A stretch of DNA of 64,000 nucleotides, from positions 124,001 to 188,000 of the forward strand of contig NZ_CP035490.1 of assembly GCF_004135205.1 (NCBI RefSeq). The letters run 5' to 3'. Source of the DNA: Hahella sp. KA22. Its GTDB lineage: Bacteria; Pseudomonadota; Gammaproteobacteria; Pseudomonadales; Oleiphilaceae. Both the position numbers and the translations under genes were made by a program. The notes under the pieces were generated by a model. It did no database searches and was not told where the DNA came from. It was given only the letters and a program-made list of their open reading frames with translations. Positions 9,545 to 17,833 of this stretch are shown piece after piece; within the stretch, counting starts at the first letter, position 1; the number at the start of each line of letters is the position of its first letter.

Positions 9545-10944
9545 CCGCCGCCGTATTATTCATCCTGCTGTTCACTTGCATGCTGATGGGCATGCCGATC
9601 GCCGTGGCGTTGGGCCTGTCCAGTATCGTCACGATTTTATTTTTCGCCCCGGACACGTCGCTCGCCTCCATTGCATTGAAGATGTTTGAGGCGACCTCCA
9701 GCCACTATACGTTGTTGGCGATTCCGTTTTTTATTCTGTCTTCGGCGTTTCTCTCCACCGGCGGCGTGGCGCGCCGTCTGATTGATTTCGCCGTCAGCAG
9801 CGTGGGCCATATTCGCGGCGGCCTGGGTATGGCGTCGGTCATGGCCTGCATGCTGTTCGCAGCAGTGTCCGGTTCCTCACCGGCCACGGTGGCGGCGATC
9901 GGCTCCATCGTCATCGCCGGCATGGTGCGTGCGGGCTATCCGCAAAGTTTCGGCGCCGGTCTTATCGCTAACGCCGGCACACTGGGAATTCTGATCCCGC
10001 CTTCCATCGTCATGCTGGTCTACGCTGCGGCGACGGAAGTCTCCGCAGCGCGCATGTTCATGGCGGGTTTGATTCCCGGCCTGATGATGGGCGGCATTCT
10101 GATGATCGCCATCTATATCGCCGCCCGTATCAAGAAACTGCCCTCGCAGCCGTTCCCGGGCGTTAAAACGCTGGTGAAAACAGGCGTTGTCGCTATGGGC
10201 GGACTCATGCTGATCGTGATCGTGCTGGGCTCTATTTACGGCGGCGTCGCCAGTCCGACGGAAGCGGCGGCGGTGGCGGCGGTATACGCTTACCTGATCG
10301 CCGTGATCGGCTATCGCGATATCGGCCCCCTGAAAAACGTCGCCTGGCGTAACCAGGGGGAAGCCATTCCCAGCGCAGTAATTCGCAACACCCTGCAGTG
10401 CGCTTTGGCGCTGCCTAAGTCAGTAGTAAATCAAGAAGTGCGTCATGTGGTGCTGGATGCAGCCAAGGTCAGTCTGATGCTGTTGTTCATCATCGCCAAC
10501 GCCATGCTGTTCGCCCATGTGTTGACTTCCGAAGGCATTCCACAAGCCATCGCCGCGACCATCGTAGAGTGGGGCTTGCCGGCCTGGGGCTTCTTGATCG
10601 TGGTGAATATTCTGCTGCTGATGGCGGGCAACTTCATGGAGCCTTCCGCCATTCTGCTGATCATGGCGCCGATTCTGTTCCCTATCGCCACCCAACTGGG
10701 CATCGACCCGATACACCTTGGCATTATTATGGTGGTGAATATGGAAATAGGCATGCTAACGCCGCCAGTAGGACTAAACTTATTTGTGACGGCGGGCATC
10801 ACCAATCGCTCCATCGGTTGGGTTATTCGCGCCGCCCTGCCCTGGCTGGGCCTCCTCCTGGGCTTCCTGATTTTGATTACGTACGTGCCGCAGATCTCTC
10901 TGTTCCTGCCGGAATATATCGACAAGCTGCAGGGATACAACTAA
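9541..10944 (+). CDS. dctM: TRAP transporter large permease DctM with internal insertion
   Basis: A 467-residue polytopic membrane protein. Family signatures include SGSSPATVAAIGSI, ANAGTLGILIPPSI, GGVASPTEAAAVAAVYA and MEIGMLTPPVGLNLFV. DctM is usually about 425-430 residues. The extra length lies around residues 260-300, a hydrophilic stretch (WRNQGEAIPSAVIRN ... KSVVNQEVRH) between two helices, as seen in some marine DctM proteins. It is the ion-coupled transport subunit for C4-dicarboxylates or similar acids. Confidence 0.94.
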   Translation: MTAAVLFILLFTCMLMGMPIAVALGLSSIVTILFFAPDTSLASIALKMFEATSSHYTLLAIPFFILSSAFLSTGGVARRLIDFAVSSVGHIRGGLGMASVMACMLFAAVSGSSPATVAAIGSIVIAGMVRAGYPQSFGAGLIANAGTLGILIPPSIVMLVYAAATEVSAARMFMAGLIPGLMMGGILMIAIYIAARIKKLPSQPFPGVKTLVKTGVVAMGGLMLIVIVLGSIYGGVASPTEAAAVAAVYAYLIAVIGYRDIGPLKNVAWRNQGEAIPSAVIRNTLQCALALPKSVVNQEVRHVVLDAAKVSLMLLFIIANAMLFAHVLTSEGIPQAIAATIVEWGLPAWGFLIVVNILLLMAGNFMEPSAILLIMAPILFPIATQLGIDPIHLGIIMVVNMEIGMLTPPVGLNLFVTAGITNRSIGWVIRAALPWLGLLLGFLILITYVPQISLFLPEYIDKLQGYN

Positions 10945-11021
10945 ACGGCGCATCGATAACGGAGGCGTTAGAGAACGCGTAACGAGATTCGCAAACATCC
11001 GCAGACTCTCGCGGATATTCA

Positions 11022-11048
11022 GGGGTAGGTCCCACTACCCCCTTTTTT
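11022..11048 (+). terminator. Rho-independent terminator after dctM
   Basis: GGGGTAG, 6-nt loop, CTACCCC, then TTTTTT. A second small stem (ATCCGC/GCGGAT, 10997-11016) lies just before it. Confidence 0.85.
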
Positions 11049-11161
11049 GCTGACTGACGAGACAGAAAAACATAACAAATAATTATATAAAACAAGGAAA
11101 TACAACCATCGGGAATAACATGAAATAATAACAAGCAATATTCACACACCCGGAGGCAATA

Positions 11162-11911
11162 ATGAAAATCCTAACTGCAGCCCTAACCGCTCTGTGCATG
11201 GGAGCGGCGACGCTGGCGTCCGCTGAAGACAAGCTGATCTTCAACACGCAGGATTTCAGACCTTTCACTTATCTCGAAAAAGGCGAAGTCGCCGGTCCAG
11301 GCACAGAGCTGGTAAAACTCATCTGTAAATCCTCCGAGATCCAATGCGAGTTCAACTTGCTGGACTGGACGATCGCCCAGCAACAGGCCAAGGAAAAGCA
11401 GGTGGACGGCCTCTATGTTATTGGATGGAACGAGCAGCGCAGCGAATGGCTGCATTATTCCCTGCCCATCCTGAAAACCAGTTACGGTTTCTTTGTTAGC
11501 GAAAGCGACACCCGGCAGTACTCGACGCTATATAACTTTTCTGAGCATCAGGTTGGCGTCTTCGGCCCCTCCAACACCTCCAAAACACTAGAGACTATTG
11601 GCACCGCCATGCCCACGATGAAAATCGTTCTGGCGAAAGACGATCTGGTGTCTTTCCGAATGCTGAGCGATAAAAAAGTGGACTCGGTTTACTCCAACCG
11701 CGATGTCGGCTTTGAGATTTTGCGTCAGTTGGGCCTCAAGAATATTCGCTTCGCCTGGAACCATAAGTCGATTAACTATTATGTCGGCTTTGTGAAGGGC
11801 CATACGTCGCGCAAAGTGATCAACAAGTTCAATAAGACTCTGCGGCAGCTATATAAAGATGGCGAAGCCCAGAAGGTTCTGGATAAATATCAGTTGGAAT
11901 CATCTATGTAA
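11162..11911 (+). CDS. Periplasmic amino-acid-type solute-binding protein
   Basis: A 249-residue protein with a signal peptide cleaved after TLASA (about residue 21). It has the SBP_bac_3 layout: DFRPFTYLEKGEVAGPGTELV near the N-terminus and QVGVFGPSNTSKTLE in the hinge region. CGGAGG lies 8 nt before the ATG. No ABC permease or ATPase is beside it, so it may serve a distant transporter or be a stand-alone sensor-type protein. It is 217 bp after the TRAP operon with a terminator between, so it is a separate transcript. Confidence 0.85.
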   Translation: MKILTAALTALCMGAATLASAEDKLIFNTQDFRPFTYLEKGEVAGPGTELVKLICKSSEIQCEFNLLDWTIAQQQAKEKQVDGLYVIGWNEQRSEWLHYSLPILKTSYGFFVSESDTRQYSTLYNFSEHQVGVFGPSNTSKTLETIGTAMPTMKIVLAKDDLVSFRMLSDKKVDSVYSNRDVGFEILRQLGLKNIRFAWNHKSINYYVGFVKGHTSRKVINKFNKTLRQLYKDGEAQKVLDKYQLESSM

Positions 11912-12019
11912 GCGGCGCTGCTGCAAACGCCTCAGCGCCTGTCGCAATCTATCCTCCGCGGATTGTCCGGCGGCCCTTGAGAACTGGGCATAACCTCACT
12001 AGACTGGCGGGTACGGCAG

Positions 12020-12046
12020 GCGGTCCCCTTTTGACAATGGGACCGC
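12020..12046. repeat. 8-bp inverted repeat in the slyD upstream region
   Basis: GCGGTCCC and GGGACCGC with an 11-nt spacer, in the 297-bp gap between the binding protein and slyD. No T-run follows. It could end the upstream transcript or be a protein site; nothing else in the gap is convincing. Confidence 0.35.
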
Positions 12047-12208
12047 TCCAACTTAACTCTGAATATCGTTCCCTTGTTTTAACGCCAGTTGCCTATCTGC
12101 GCTTTTAAACCCGGTCCGATTGAGTTTTACGATAACGAGGCGGAAACACACGAGGGAACGCCCACGGCGGCGTGCTCAACCACCTCACCAAACCTTAAAG
12201 GTGCTTTT

Positions 12209-12691
12209 ATGTCTGATATCAAACCCCGGGTTGTGAGCATTCACTACACTTTGACTAACGACGACGGCGAAGTGATCGACAGCTCCGTCGGCGGCGAGCC
12301 ATTGGCCTATCTGGAAGGCGCGCAGAACATTATCCCGGGACTGGAAAACGCCCTGCGTGAACTGTCCGCTGGCGACAAGAAAAAAGTATCGGTCGACCCT
12401 GCCGACGCTTACGGCGAATACTCGGCTGAACTGGTTCAGGTCGTTCCGTTGGAAGCTTTCGAAGGCGTAGAGAAAGTTGAGCCTGGCATGCAGTTCCATG
12501 CACAGACTGCCGGCGGCGCGCGCGTCATCGTGGTAATGGAAGTGTCCGACGACACCGCCACCATCGACGCCAACCACCCTCTGGCGGGCCAAACTCTGCA
12601 TTTTGACGTGGAAGTTATGGAAATGCGTGAGCCGACTGAAGAAGAAATGTCTCACGGCCACGTTCACGGCGAGGGCGGACACCACCACTAA
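12209..12691 (+). CDS. slyD: FKBP-type peptidyl-prolyl isomerase SlyD
   Basis: I choose ATG 12209, with AAAGGTG about 6 nt upstream. The 160-residue protein then starts MSDIKPRVVSIHYTL as SlyD proteins do; the upstream ATG at 12089 adds an unrelated tail. The FKBP core (GEPLAYLEGAQNIIPGLENAL) is interrupted by an insert-in-flap chaperone domain (about 70-130). The tail SHGHVHGEGGHHH binds nickel in relatives. It is a cytosolic folding helper and may feed metal to enzymes. A strong bidirectional terminator follows. Confidence 0.95.
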   Translation: MSDIKPRVVSIHYTLTNDDGEVIDSSVGGEPLAYLEGAQNIIPGLENALRELSAGDKKKVSVDPADAYGEYSAELVQVVPLEAFEGVEKVEPGMQFHAQTAGGARVIVVMEVSDDTATIDANHPLAGQTLHFDVEVMEMREPTEEEMSHGHVHGEGGHHH

Positions 12692-12705
12692 GTGGTTAAT
12701 CCCTT

Positions 12706-12751
12706 CCCAGAAATAAGAAAGGCGACCTCGGTCGCCTTTCTTATTTCTGGG
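12706..12751. terminator. Bidirectional terminator between slyD and bufC
   Basis: CCCAGAAATAAGAAAGGCGA begins a perfect 21-bp stem closed by a CTCG tetraloop (12727-12730). A- and T-rich flanks inside the stem allow it to serve both converging genes. Confidence 0.85.
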
Positions 12752-12756
12752 ACGTC

Positions 12757-13539
12757 TCACGCCTCTTGCGCAAGTCCCTGCAGCAACCCAGCCTGCGTCC
12801 AGGTCTGTAACAACTGCGCCGCTCTTTGCGCCGCCCCGTCGCCATGCCACTCCCACAACAGTTCACACAAGTCAGCGAAGTTAGCGCCTTCACTAACGGC
12901 TGTAATGGCGGCGGCTTCATCCACCGCCAGGGAACGAAACAAGGTCACCCATTCCGAGCGCCACACCAGCCAGGTTTCCTCTTGCTCCAAAGCCCGGGGT
13001 TCCGGCGGCGTAAGCTCTTCTTTCAACGCTTTCCAGATCGACGCTGTATTGAAGAGATGGCGATGCAGCGTCAGCGCCGGGATAAAATCAAAGCGCAAGG
13101 TCGGCCAGGCGTCTGGCGCAATCGACTGAAACGCCGTCATGTCTATGGGCTGCGCGTCGCCGGCGTCAAACATAAGACGCAACAAGCGCTCCCATTCCGC
13201 CAGTTCAGCCAGCACGCCGTGGCGGCTATAAGGTTCCGTACGGGCAAGATAATCCGGCGCCGCCTCACCGAACCAGCGCACCGAAGTATTTGAGGATGGA
13301 TGCTGAATAATATAATCGCGACTCATTTGTTTGAATGCCTCATCGCCCAATAATCCGCGTACAGCCGGGTAGTCTTCCGACAACACGCCAATCAGCCGGG
13401 TGAAATACGCGTTGCGATAAATCTCGATACGTTGCGCCGCGCTTAATGGCCCTGCGCACAGGGCAGAATCCACTGAGCCGCCCTCCTGCGCGCTAATCGC
13501 CGTCAGGAAGTCGTGTTGCAGGCGAGACAAATCAGACAT
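12757..13539 (-). CDS. bufC: DUF2063 protein BufC (HvfC), bufferin maturation partner
   Basis: I choose the Met at 13539 (MSDLSRLQHDFL); a longer frame from 13590 only overlaps bufB. The 260-residue protein has the N-terminal DUF2063 domain (AAQRIEIYRNAYFTRLIGVLSEDYPAVRGLLG, about 30-62). This acts as a RiPP recognition-like partner for DUF692 enzymes, as MbnC does. Its start overlaps the bufB stop by 8 nt. With BufB it should form the complex that modifies the BufA2 precursor. Confidence 0.9.
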   Translation of the reverse strand: MSDLSRLQHDFLTAISAQEGGSVDSALCAGPLSAAQRIEIYRNAYFTRLIGVLSEDYPAVRGLLGDEAFKQMSRDYIIQHPSSNTSVRWFGEAAPDYLARTEPYSRHGVLAELAEWERLLRLMFDAGDAQPIDMTAFQSIAPDAWPTLRFDFIPALTLHRHLFNTASIWKALKEELTPPEPRALEQEETWLVWRSEWVTLFRSLAVDEAAAITAVSEGANFADLCELLWEWHGDGAAQRAAQLLQTWTQAGLLQGLAQEA

Positions 13540-14395
13540 AGGCCGCCTCGCTCCGTACTGCGTCCAGTTGAGGGAACTCCGCTTCCGCAATACGGCGTAG
13601 GGTCGCTAACTCGCCCATAAGCTCTGAAAACTCGGGCATTTTGTCATCCCGCTCGATCATCGCCGAAACCTTACCGAAACGGCGCACTGCCAGCCGATAG
13701 AGCTCCCATACCGGGTCCGCCACCGGAGCGTCATGAGTATCAACGATGTAGTCGCCATAATCAGAGTGCCCGGCGATATGAAACTGAATCACCCGATCCT
13801 GGGGAATGCCGTTCATATAGGTCAGCGCGTCAAACTGATGATTGCGCGCGCTCACGTAAATGTTATTGATGTCCAGCAACAGCCAGCAGTCCGCTTCCTC
13901 GGCGACGGCGGCGACAAACTCCCACTCCGTCATGTCGGACTCACTGAAATTCACATAGCTGGATAAGTTTTCCAGGACGATACGACGCCCTAAAAACGAT
14001 TGCACCTGCTTTACCCGCTCCGCCACATGACGCACGCTCTCGGCGTTATAAGGCAATGGCAGCAGATCATGGGAATTATGGGCGCTGAGGCCGGTCCAAC
14101 ATAGATGGTCGGACACCCACAGCGGATTCACCCGCTCGATTAAGGTTTTCAGGCGAGTTAAATAACCCATATCCAACGCGGCGGTTGAGCCGATGGACAG
14201 GGACACGCCATGCATCGCCAGAGGATAGTTTTCACGAATACGGTCAAGGAAATACAGCGGTTTGCCGCCCTCAACCATGTAGTTCTCGCTGATGATCTCA
14301 AACCAGTCCACCTGCGGTCTGGTTTCCAGAATATGGGTGTAGTAATCGGGCCTGAGCCCTAGACCAAAACCGGAAAAAGCGGGACGGGTATTCAT
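13532..14395 (-). CDS. bufB: DUF692 multinuclear iron oxidase BufB (HvfB)
   Basis: A 287-residue TIM-barrel protein opening FSGFGLGLRPDYY. Visible metal-ligand segments typical of DUF692 are AMHGVSLSIG, WVSDHLCW, IVLENLSSY, LLLDINNIYVSARN, IQFHIAGH and DTHDAPV. Relatives (MbnB, BufB) use two or three irons and oxygen to convert cysteines of a precursor peptide into heterocycles. Here the precursor is bufA2 upstream. It is translated with bufC through an 8-nt overlap and separated from bufA2 by a hairpin. Confidence 0.92.
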   Translation of the reverse strand: MNTRPAFSGFGLGLRPDYYTHILETRPQVDWFEIISENYMVEGGKPLYFLDRIRENYPLAMHGVSLSIGSTAALDMGYLTRLKTLIERVNPLWVSDHLCWTGLSAHNSHDLLPLPYNAESVRHVAERVKQVQSFLGRRIVLENLSSYVNFSESDMTEWEFVAAVAEEADCWLLLDINNIYVSARNHQFDALTYMNGIPQDRVIQFHIAGHSDYGDYIVDTHDAPVADPVWELYRLAVRRFGKVSAMIERDDKMPEFSELMGELATLRRIAEAEFPQLDAVRSEAAYV

Positions 14396-14463
14396 AGAGA
14401 TTCAATGCGTCGTGATGAAATGAAAAGTCGAAAACAATATAGACCGTTTTCCTGAAAAGGCGC

Positions 14464-14483
14464 GTCCGGCGTCACCGCCGGAC
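14464..14483 (-). terminator. Attenuator-like hairpin between bufA2 and bufB
   Basis: Read on the minus strand, GTCCGGCG, GTGA, CGCCGGAC form an 8-bp stem followed a few bases later by TTTT. Such a site would let the precursor gene be transcribed more than its enzymes. Confidence 0.6.
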
Positions 14484-14516
14484 CAGCGCATATCAACGGT
14501 CAACAGGCGCCCGTGA

Positions 14517-14777
14517 TTACTTAACTGTGCCGCCTTTTGCTGAGCACTCGTCCGCAGTCATGCTCAGGAAGCCTTGGCCCTGACAGCTGCCCATGCCTTT
14601 GCAATCGTTGTTAGCGGTTTTACAGTCATTGTGACCGGCGCAGCTGTTGACGCCCCAGCAGTGAACCTGTGCTTCGGCAGCGACTGCAGTGGTGGAAGTC
14701 AGTGCGGCAGTACCGAAAAATCCCGCAGCAGCGATAGCCAGAGCAGCGCCAGTCAGTTTCTTTTGTGATTGGTTCAT
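14517..14777 (-). CDS. bufA2: BufA2-type bufferin precursor (copper-binding RiPP)
   Basis: I choose ATG 14777, with AAGGA 8 nt upstream; a longer frame from 14885 has no ribosome site. The 86-residue protein has a Sec-type signal (MNQSQKK, hydrophobic core, ending TTAVA near 33). A short mature region follows with six cysteines: HCWGVNSC, GHNDC, ANNDC, MGSC and ADEC. That matches BufA2 bufferins, which are exported and chelate copper after some cysteines are converted to thiooxazoles. The adjacent bufB and bufC fit. No DoxX-type bufD gene is seen here. Confidence 0.88.
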   Translation of the reverse strand: MNQSQKKLTGAALAIAAAGFFGTAALTSTTAVAAEAQVHCWGVNSCAGHNDCKTANNDCKGMGSCQGQGFLSMTADECSAKGGTVK

Positions 14778-14907
14778 AAGAGTATCCTTAAGCAGAAAAT
14801 AGTGATTGAGAATTTTTTGTCGTCCCAGTTTTGCGACAACGATTGATTTGACCGGGCCGTTTATGAAAAGTTCACGGGTTCTCAAACTCCGAGAAAAATA
14901 TTTTTTA

Positions 14908-14924
14908 CTTAAGGGTTCCTTAAG
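14908..14924 (+). promoter_or_regulatory. QseB/PmrA-type box, CTTAAG-N5-CTTAAG
   Basis: CTTAAGGGTTCCTTAAG lies 44-60 bp before the thermostable-hemolysin start. This exactly fits the direct-repeat pattern (CTTAA-N5-CTTAA) known for PmrA/QseB response regulators. A regulator of that class is encoded at the end of the same operon (19340-19999). A single further CTTAAG lies at 14788-14793 in the bufA2 leader. Binding is inferred. Confidence 0.65.
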
Positions 14925-14967
14925 CTTGCCAAATTAACCTGCATAGAGACATCCACGAGGAGGCTTT

Positions 14968-15624
14968 ATGCAGCAACCGGACACACTTCCCGCCCCTGAG
15001 GCGACAACGGCTATCGACAATCGTTATATCCATGTCGGACCGGGACATCGTTCGCGCGCTGTCGCCGAATCATTCATCCGTCAACGTTTCGATCAGGAGT
15101 ACGGCGCCAACATCCGTTACTTCATGGAAAATTTTGTTCTCTGCTATGAGCGGGACACGCTGATCTCCGTCCTGGGTTATCAAAGCGCCCAATCCCGCCC
15201 GCTGTTTCTGGAGCAATATCTGGATGCGCCCATCGAACAGGTTCTGGCGCGGATTCAGGGCGCACCCTGTTCGCGCAACGGGATTATCGAAGTCGGCAAT
15301 CTGGCGTCCACGACCCAAGGGGCGTTGCGCCGCCTGATTCTGGTGCTGGGCCGCTACTTTTCCGAACGCAAATATCAGTGGCTGACCCTGACCGTTATTC
15401 CAGAACTGTTGAACAGTTTCCGCCGCTTTGACCTGCCCATGATCGAACTCGCCAAAGCGAAGCCGGAAGCCTTAAGCCAGGACGCCGCCGGTTGGGGCAG
15501 CTACTACGACAAATCCCCCACCGTGATGGCCATATCCATTCCACACGGCATCCACCACCTGATCAGCAACCCGGTGATGGCGAAGGTATTGGAGCGCTGT
15601 CCACAACCGGAACATGAAGACTAA
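14968..15624 (+). CDS. Thermostable hemolysin family protein (GNAT/autoinducer-synthase-like fold)
   Basis: A 218-residue protein of the T_hemolysin family (PF12261). Segments FVLCYERDTLISVLGYQSA, LFLEQYLDAPIEQVL and NGIIEVGNLAST are typical. GAGGAGG lies 8 nt before the ATG. The family is named after a Vibrio haemolysin, but it belongs to the acetyltransferase/autoinducer-synthase superfamily, so an acyltransferase role is more likely. It has no signal peptide or TM. It leads a seven-gene operon with an acyl ligase, diiron enzyme and SDR. Confidence 0.88.
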   Translation: MQQPDTLPAPEATTAIDNRYIHVGPGHRSRAVAESFIRQRFDQEYGANIRYFMENFVLCYERDTLISVLGYQSAQSRPLFLEQYLDAPIEQVLARIQGAPCSRNGIIEVGNLASTTQGALRRLILVLGRYFSERKYQWLTLTVIPELLNSFRRFDLPMIELAKAKPEALSQDAAGWGSYYDKSPTVMAISIPHGIHHLISNPVMAKVLERCPQPEHED

Positions 15625-15644
15625 CTAACGCAGGGAGAGCTTGC

Positions 15645-17144
15645 ATGACTGCAAACGCCTTAATACAACGCCTGCGCGAACACGCGCGGATCACGCCCGC
15701 CCAGATCGCAGTGGAGAATGAACAGGGGACGCTGACTTATGAGACGCTATGGCGCACGGTAGAAAATCTGTCCCGCAAACTGCGAGAGATGGACGTTCGC
15801 CGTCTGGCGTTGGAGGCGGACAATGGACCTGCCTGGATCTGCGCCGATCTGGCCTGTTTACACGCTGGCGTCACGCTGATCCCCGTGCCTCTGTTTTTCT
15901 CGGCTACTCAGCGGGAGCACTTGCTCAACGACGCCGCCATTGAAATGGTGATCGCACAGTCAGCTCAACCGCCAGCTGTGGACGCGGCAGTCCTGGATGC
16001 GGACCTGGGCCTTTACGCCATAGCGACCCACACTAAATCGCCTGCTCAAGAGACCGCCGAAGATATCATCAAAGTCACTTACACCTCCGGCTCCACTGGT
16101 CAGCCCAAAGGCGCCCGTTTAAGCGCCGCCGCACTGGAGTCAGTAATGCTGAGTCTGGCGGAAGCGGTTGAAATCGATGAGCCCATCGGTCACTTGTGTA
16201 CGCTGCCGTTAGCCACCCTGCTGGAAAATATCGCGGGGGTGTATGTCGCGCTATATAAAGGCGGCAGAGTTATCTCTCCCAGTCTGGCCAACCTGGGGCT
16301 GAGCGGCTCCAGCGGCCTGGATCTGACGCAGTGGGCGCAGACGCTGCAACGCTGGAATCCGCAAACGCTGATCCTCACGCCGGAGTTGCTGAAGGCGATG
16401 TTGTTTCTCATCGCAGGCGGCCAACTGCGTCTGGAGAAACTGCAATTCGTCGCCGTCGGCGGCGCCAAAGTATCGCCAGTCCTGCACGCCCAGGCGACGC
16501 AACTGGGCGTCCCTGTGTACGAGGGTTACGGTTTGTCCGAATGCGCCTCCGTGGTCAGCCTCAACCGCCCTTCGGCGTCACGCCCCGGCAGCGTTGGCAA
16601 GCCCTTGTCCCACGTCAGTCTGTCCTTCGCCGACGACGGAGAAATTATCGTCGCCGGCGCCGCTTACTGCGGCTATCTGGGAGAGCCGCTCCAGTCCTCG
16701 GAAGCGGTTCACACAGGGGATATCGGAAGACTGGACGCGGAGGGTTACCTTTATCTCGAAGGCAGAAAGAAGAACCTGATCGTCACCGCATTTGGCCGCA
16801 ACCTGTCGCCGGAATGGGTGGAAAGCGAGCTATTGTCCGCCCCCTGTATCGCCCAGGCCGCTGTATTCGGCGATGGCGAACCTTTCAATGTCGCAGTAGT
16901 AACGCCCGCCAGACCTGACATCGGCCATGACCTGTTGATGCAGGCGGTGGCGCAGGTTAACCAGCGCCTGCCGGATTACGCCCAGGTGCGCAGCATCATT
17001 ATCAGCGACGCCCCCTTCAGCGTCGCCAATGGTCAACTTACCGCCAACGGCCGGGTGCGCAGATGCGCCATCGCCGCCAGGCACAAGGACCGTCTCAACG
17101 ATTTATTTCAATCTTCCCAGCCTTTCACCAGGAGCATGCCATGA
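15645..17144 (+). CDS. AMP-dependent acyl ligase (ANL superfamily) of the hemolysin operon
   Basis: A 499-residue adenylate-forming enzyme. The P-loop TYTSGSTGQPKGAR lies at 145-158, the A5 motif GYGLSECASVVS near 298, and HTGDIGRLDAEGYLYLEGRKK near 362, giving a complete N-domain. In the C-domain the A10 position reads LTANGRVRR, with Arg where most ANL enzymes have the catalytic Lys (TPTGK or TPTLK). It should activate a fatty acid as acyl-AMP/CoA. It is 20 nt after the hemolysin gene and overlaps the next by 4 nt. A diverged paralogue lies at 26288-27790. Confidence 0.9.
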   Translation: MTANALIQRLREHARITPAQIAVENEQGTLTYETLWRTVENLSRKLREMDVRRLALEADNGPAWICADLACLHAGVTLIPVPLFFSATQREHLLNDAAIEMVIAQSAQPPAVDAAVLDADLGLYAIATHTKSPAQETAEDIIKVTYTSGSTGQPKGARLSAAALESVMLSLAEAVEIDEPIGHLCTLPLATLLENIAGVYVALYKGGRVISPSLANLGLSGSSGLDLTQWAQTLQRWNPQTLILTPELLKAMLFLIAGGQLRLEKLQFVAVGGAKVSPVLHAQATQLGVPVYEGYGLSECASVVSLNRPSASRPGSVGKPLSHVSLSFADDGEIIVAGAAYCGYLGEPLQSSEAVHTGDIGRLDAEGYLYLEGRKKNLIVTAFGRNLSPEWVESELLSAPCIAQAAVFGDGEPFNVAVVTPARPDIGHDLLMQAVAQVNQRLPDYAQVRSIIISDAPFSVANGQLTANGRVRRCAIAARHKDRLNDLFQSSQPFTRSMP

Positions 17145-17833
17145 GCTTTTACCAACGTCTGCAGGCGGAAACCCAACAGGAACGTAACCGACTGCTATCC
17201 AGCCCGATTATCCAGGATGCGCTGCGCGGTGAAATTACACTGAGTCAGTACGTCGCGTTCCTGACTCAGGCCTACCACCACGTCAAACACACCGTGCCCC
17301 TGTTGATGAGTTGCGGCGGGCGTCTGCCGGAGCACTACGAATGGCTGCGGGAAGCGGTGGCGGAATACATTGAGGAAGAGTGCGGTCATCAAGAGTGGAT
17401 TCTGAACGACATCGCCGTTTGCGGCGGTGACAAGGAAGAGGTGCGACGCAGTCGTCCGCATCTGACCACGGAACTGATGGTGGCGTACGCTTATGACACC
17501 GTCATGCGGGTTAACCCGCTGGGCTTCTTCGGCATGGTGCACGTGCTGGAAGGCACCAGCGTCACGACCGCCACACAGGCTGGCGAAATCATTCAGAAAA
17601 CGCTGGGACTGCCTAATCAGGCGTTTAGTTACCTGTTCTCCCACGGCAGTTTGGATCAGGACCACATCTGCTTTTTCGAAAACCTGATGAACAAAATCGA
17701 GCGCCATGAAGACCAGCAGGCCATCATCCACGCCAGCAAGGTCTTTTATGAACTGTACGGCGCCGTCTTCCGCGCTTTGCCTCGAAACCATGAGCGCGAG
17801 GCGCTTAATCAGGAGAGTCACCATGCAGCTTAA
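17141..17833 (+). CDS. Haem-oxygenase-like diiron oxidase (TenA/UndA/CADD-like)
   Basis: I choose ATG 17141, overlapping the ligase stop as ATGA; the 17063 start only adds ligase shadow. The 230-residue all-helical protein has candidate metal ligands where such enzymes keep them: H47/H50 (YHHVKH), E80 and H83 (EEECGHQEW), E137 (HVLEG), and D172 and H175 (LDQDH). Relatives oxidise fatty acids or amino-acid-derived substrates with O2 (UndA makes 1-alkenes). Acting on the ligase product is my inference. It overlaps the SDR gene by 11 nt. Confidence 0.8.
   Translation: MSFYQRLQAETQQERNRLLSSPIIQDALRGEITLSQYVAFLTQAYHHVKHTVPLLMSCGGRLPEHYEWLREAVAEYIEEECGHQEWILNDIAVCGGDKEEVRRSRPHLTTELMVAYAYDTVMRVNPLGFFGMVHVLEGTSVTTATQAGEIIQKTLGLPNQAFSYLFSHGSLDQDHICFFENLMNKIERHEDQQAIIHASKVFYELYGAVFRALPRNHEREALNQESHHAA

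Noticed and set aside
12692-13293. Plus-strand frames starting in the slyD terminator
   Set aside because: They begin inside a terminator hairpin and lie opposite bufC.
14797-14815. Possible Fur box in the bufA2 promoter region
   Set aside because: Only about half of the 19 consensus positions match, in an AT-rich stretch; too weak to claim iron control.
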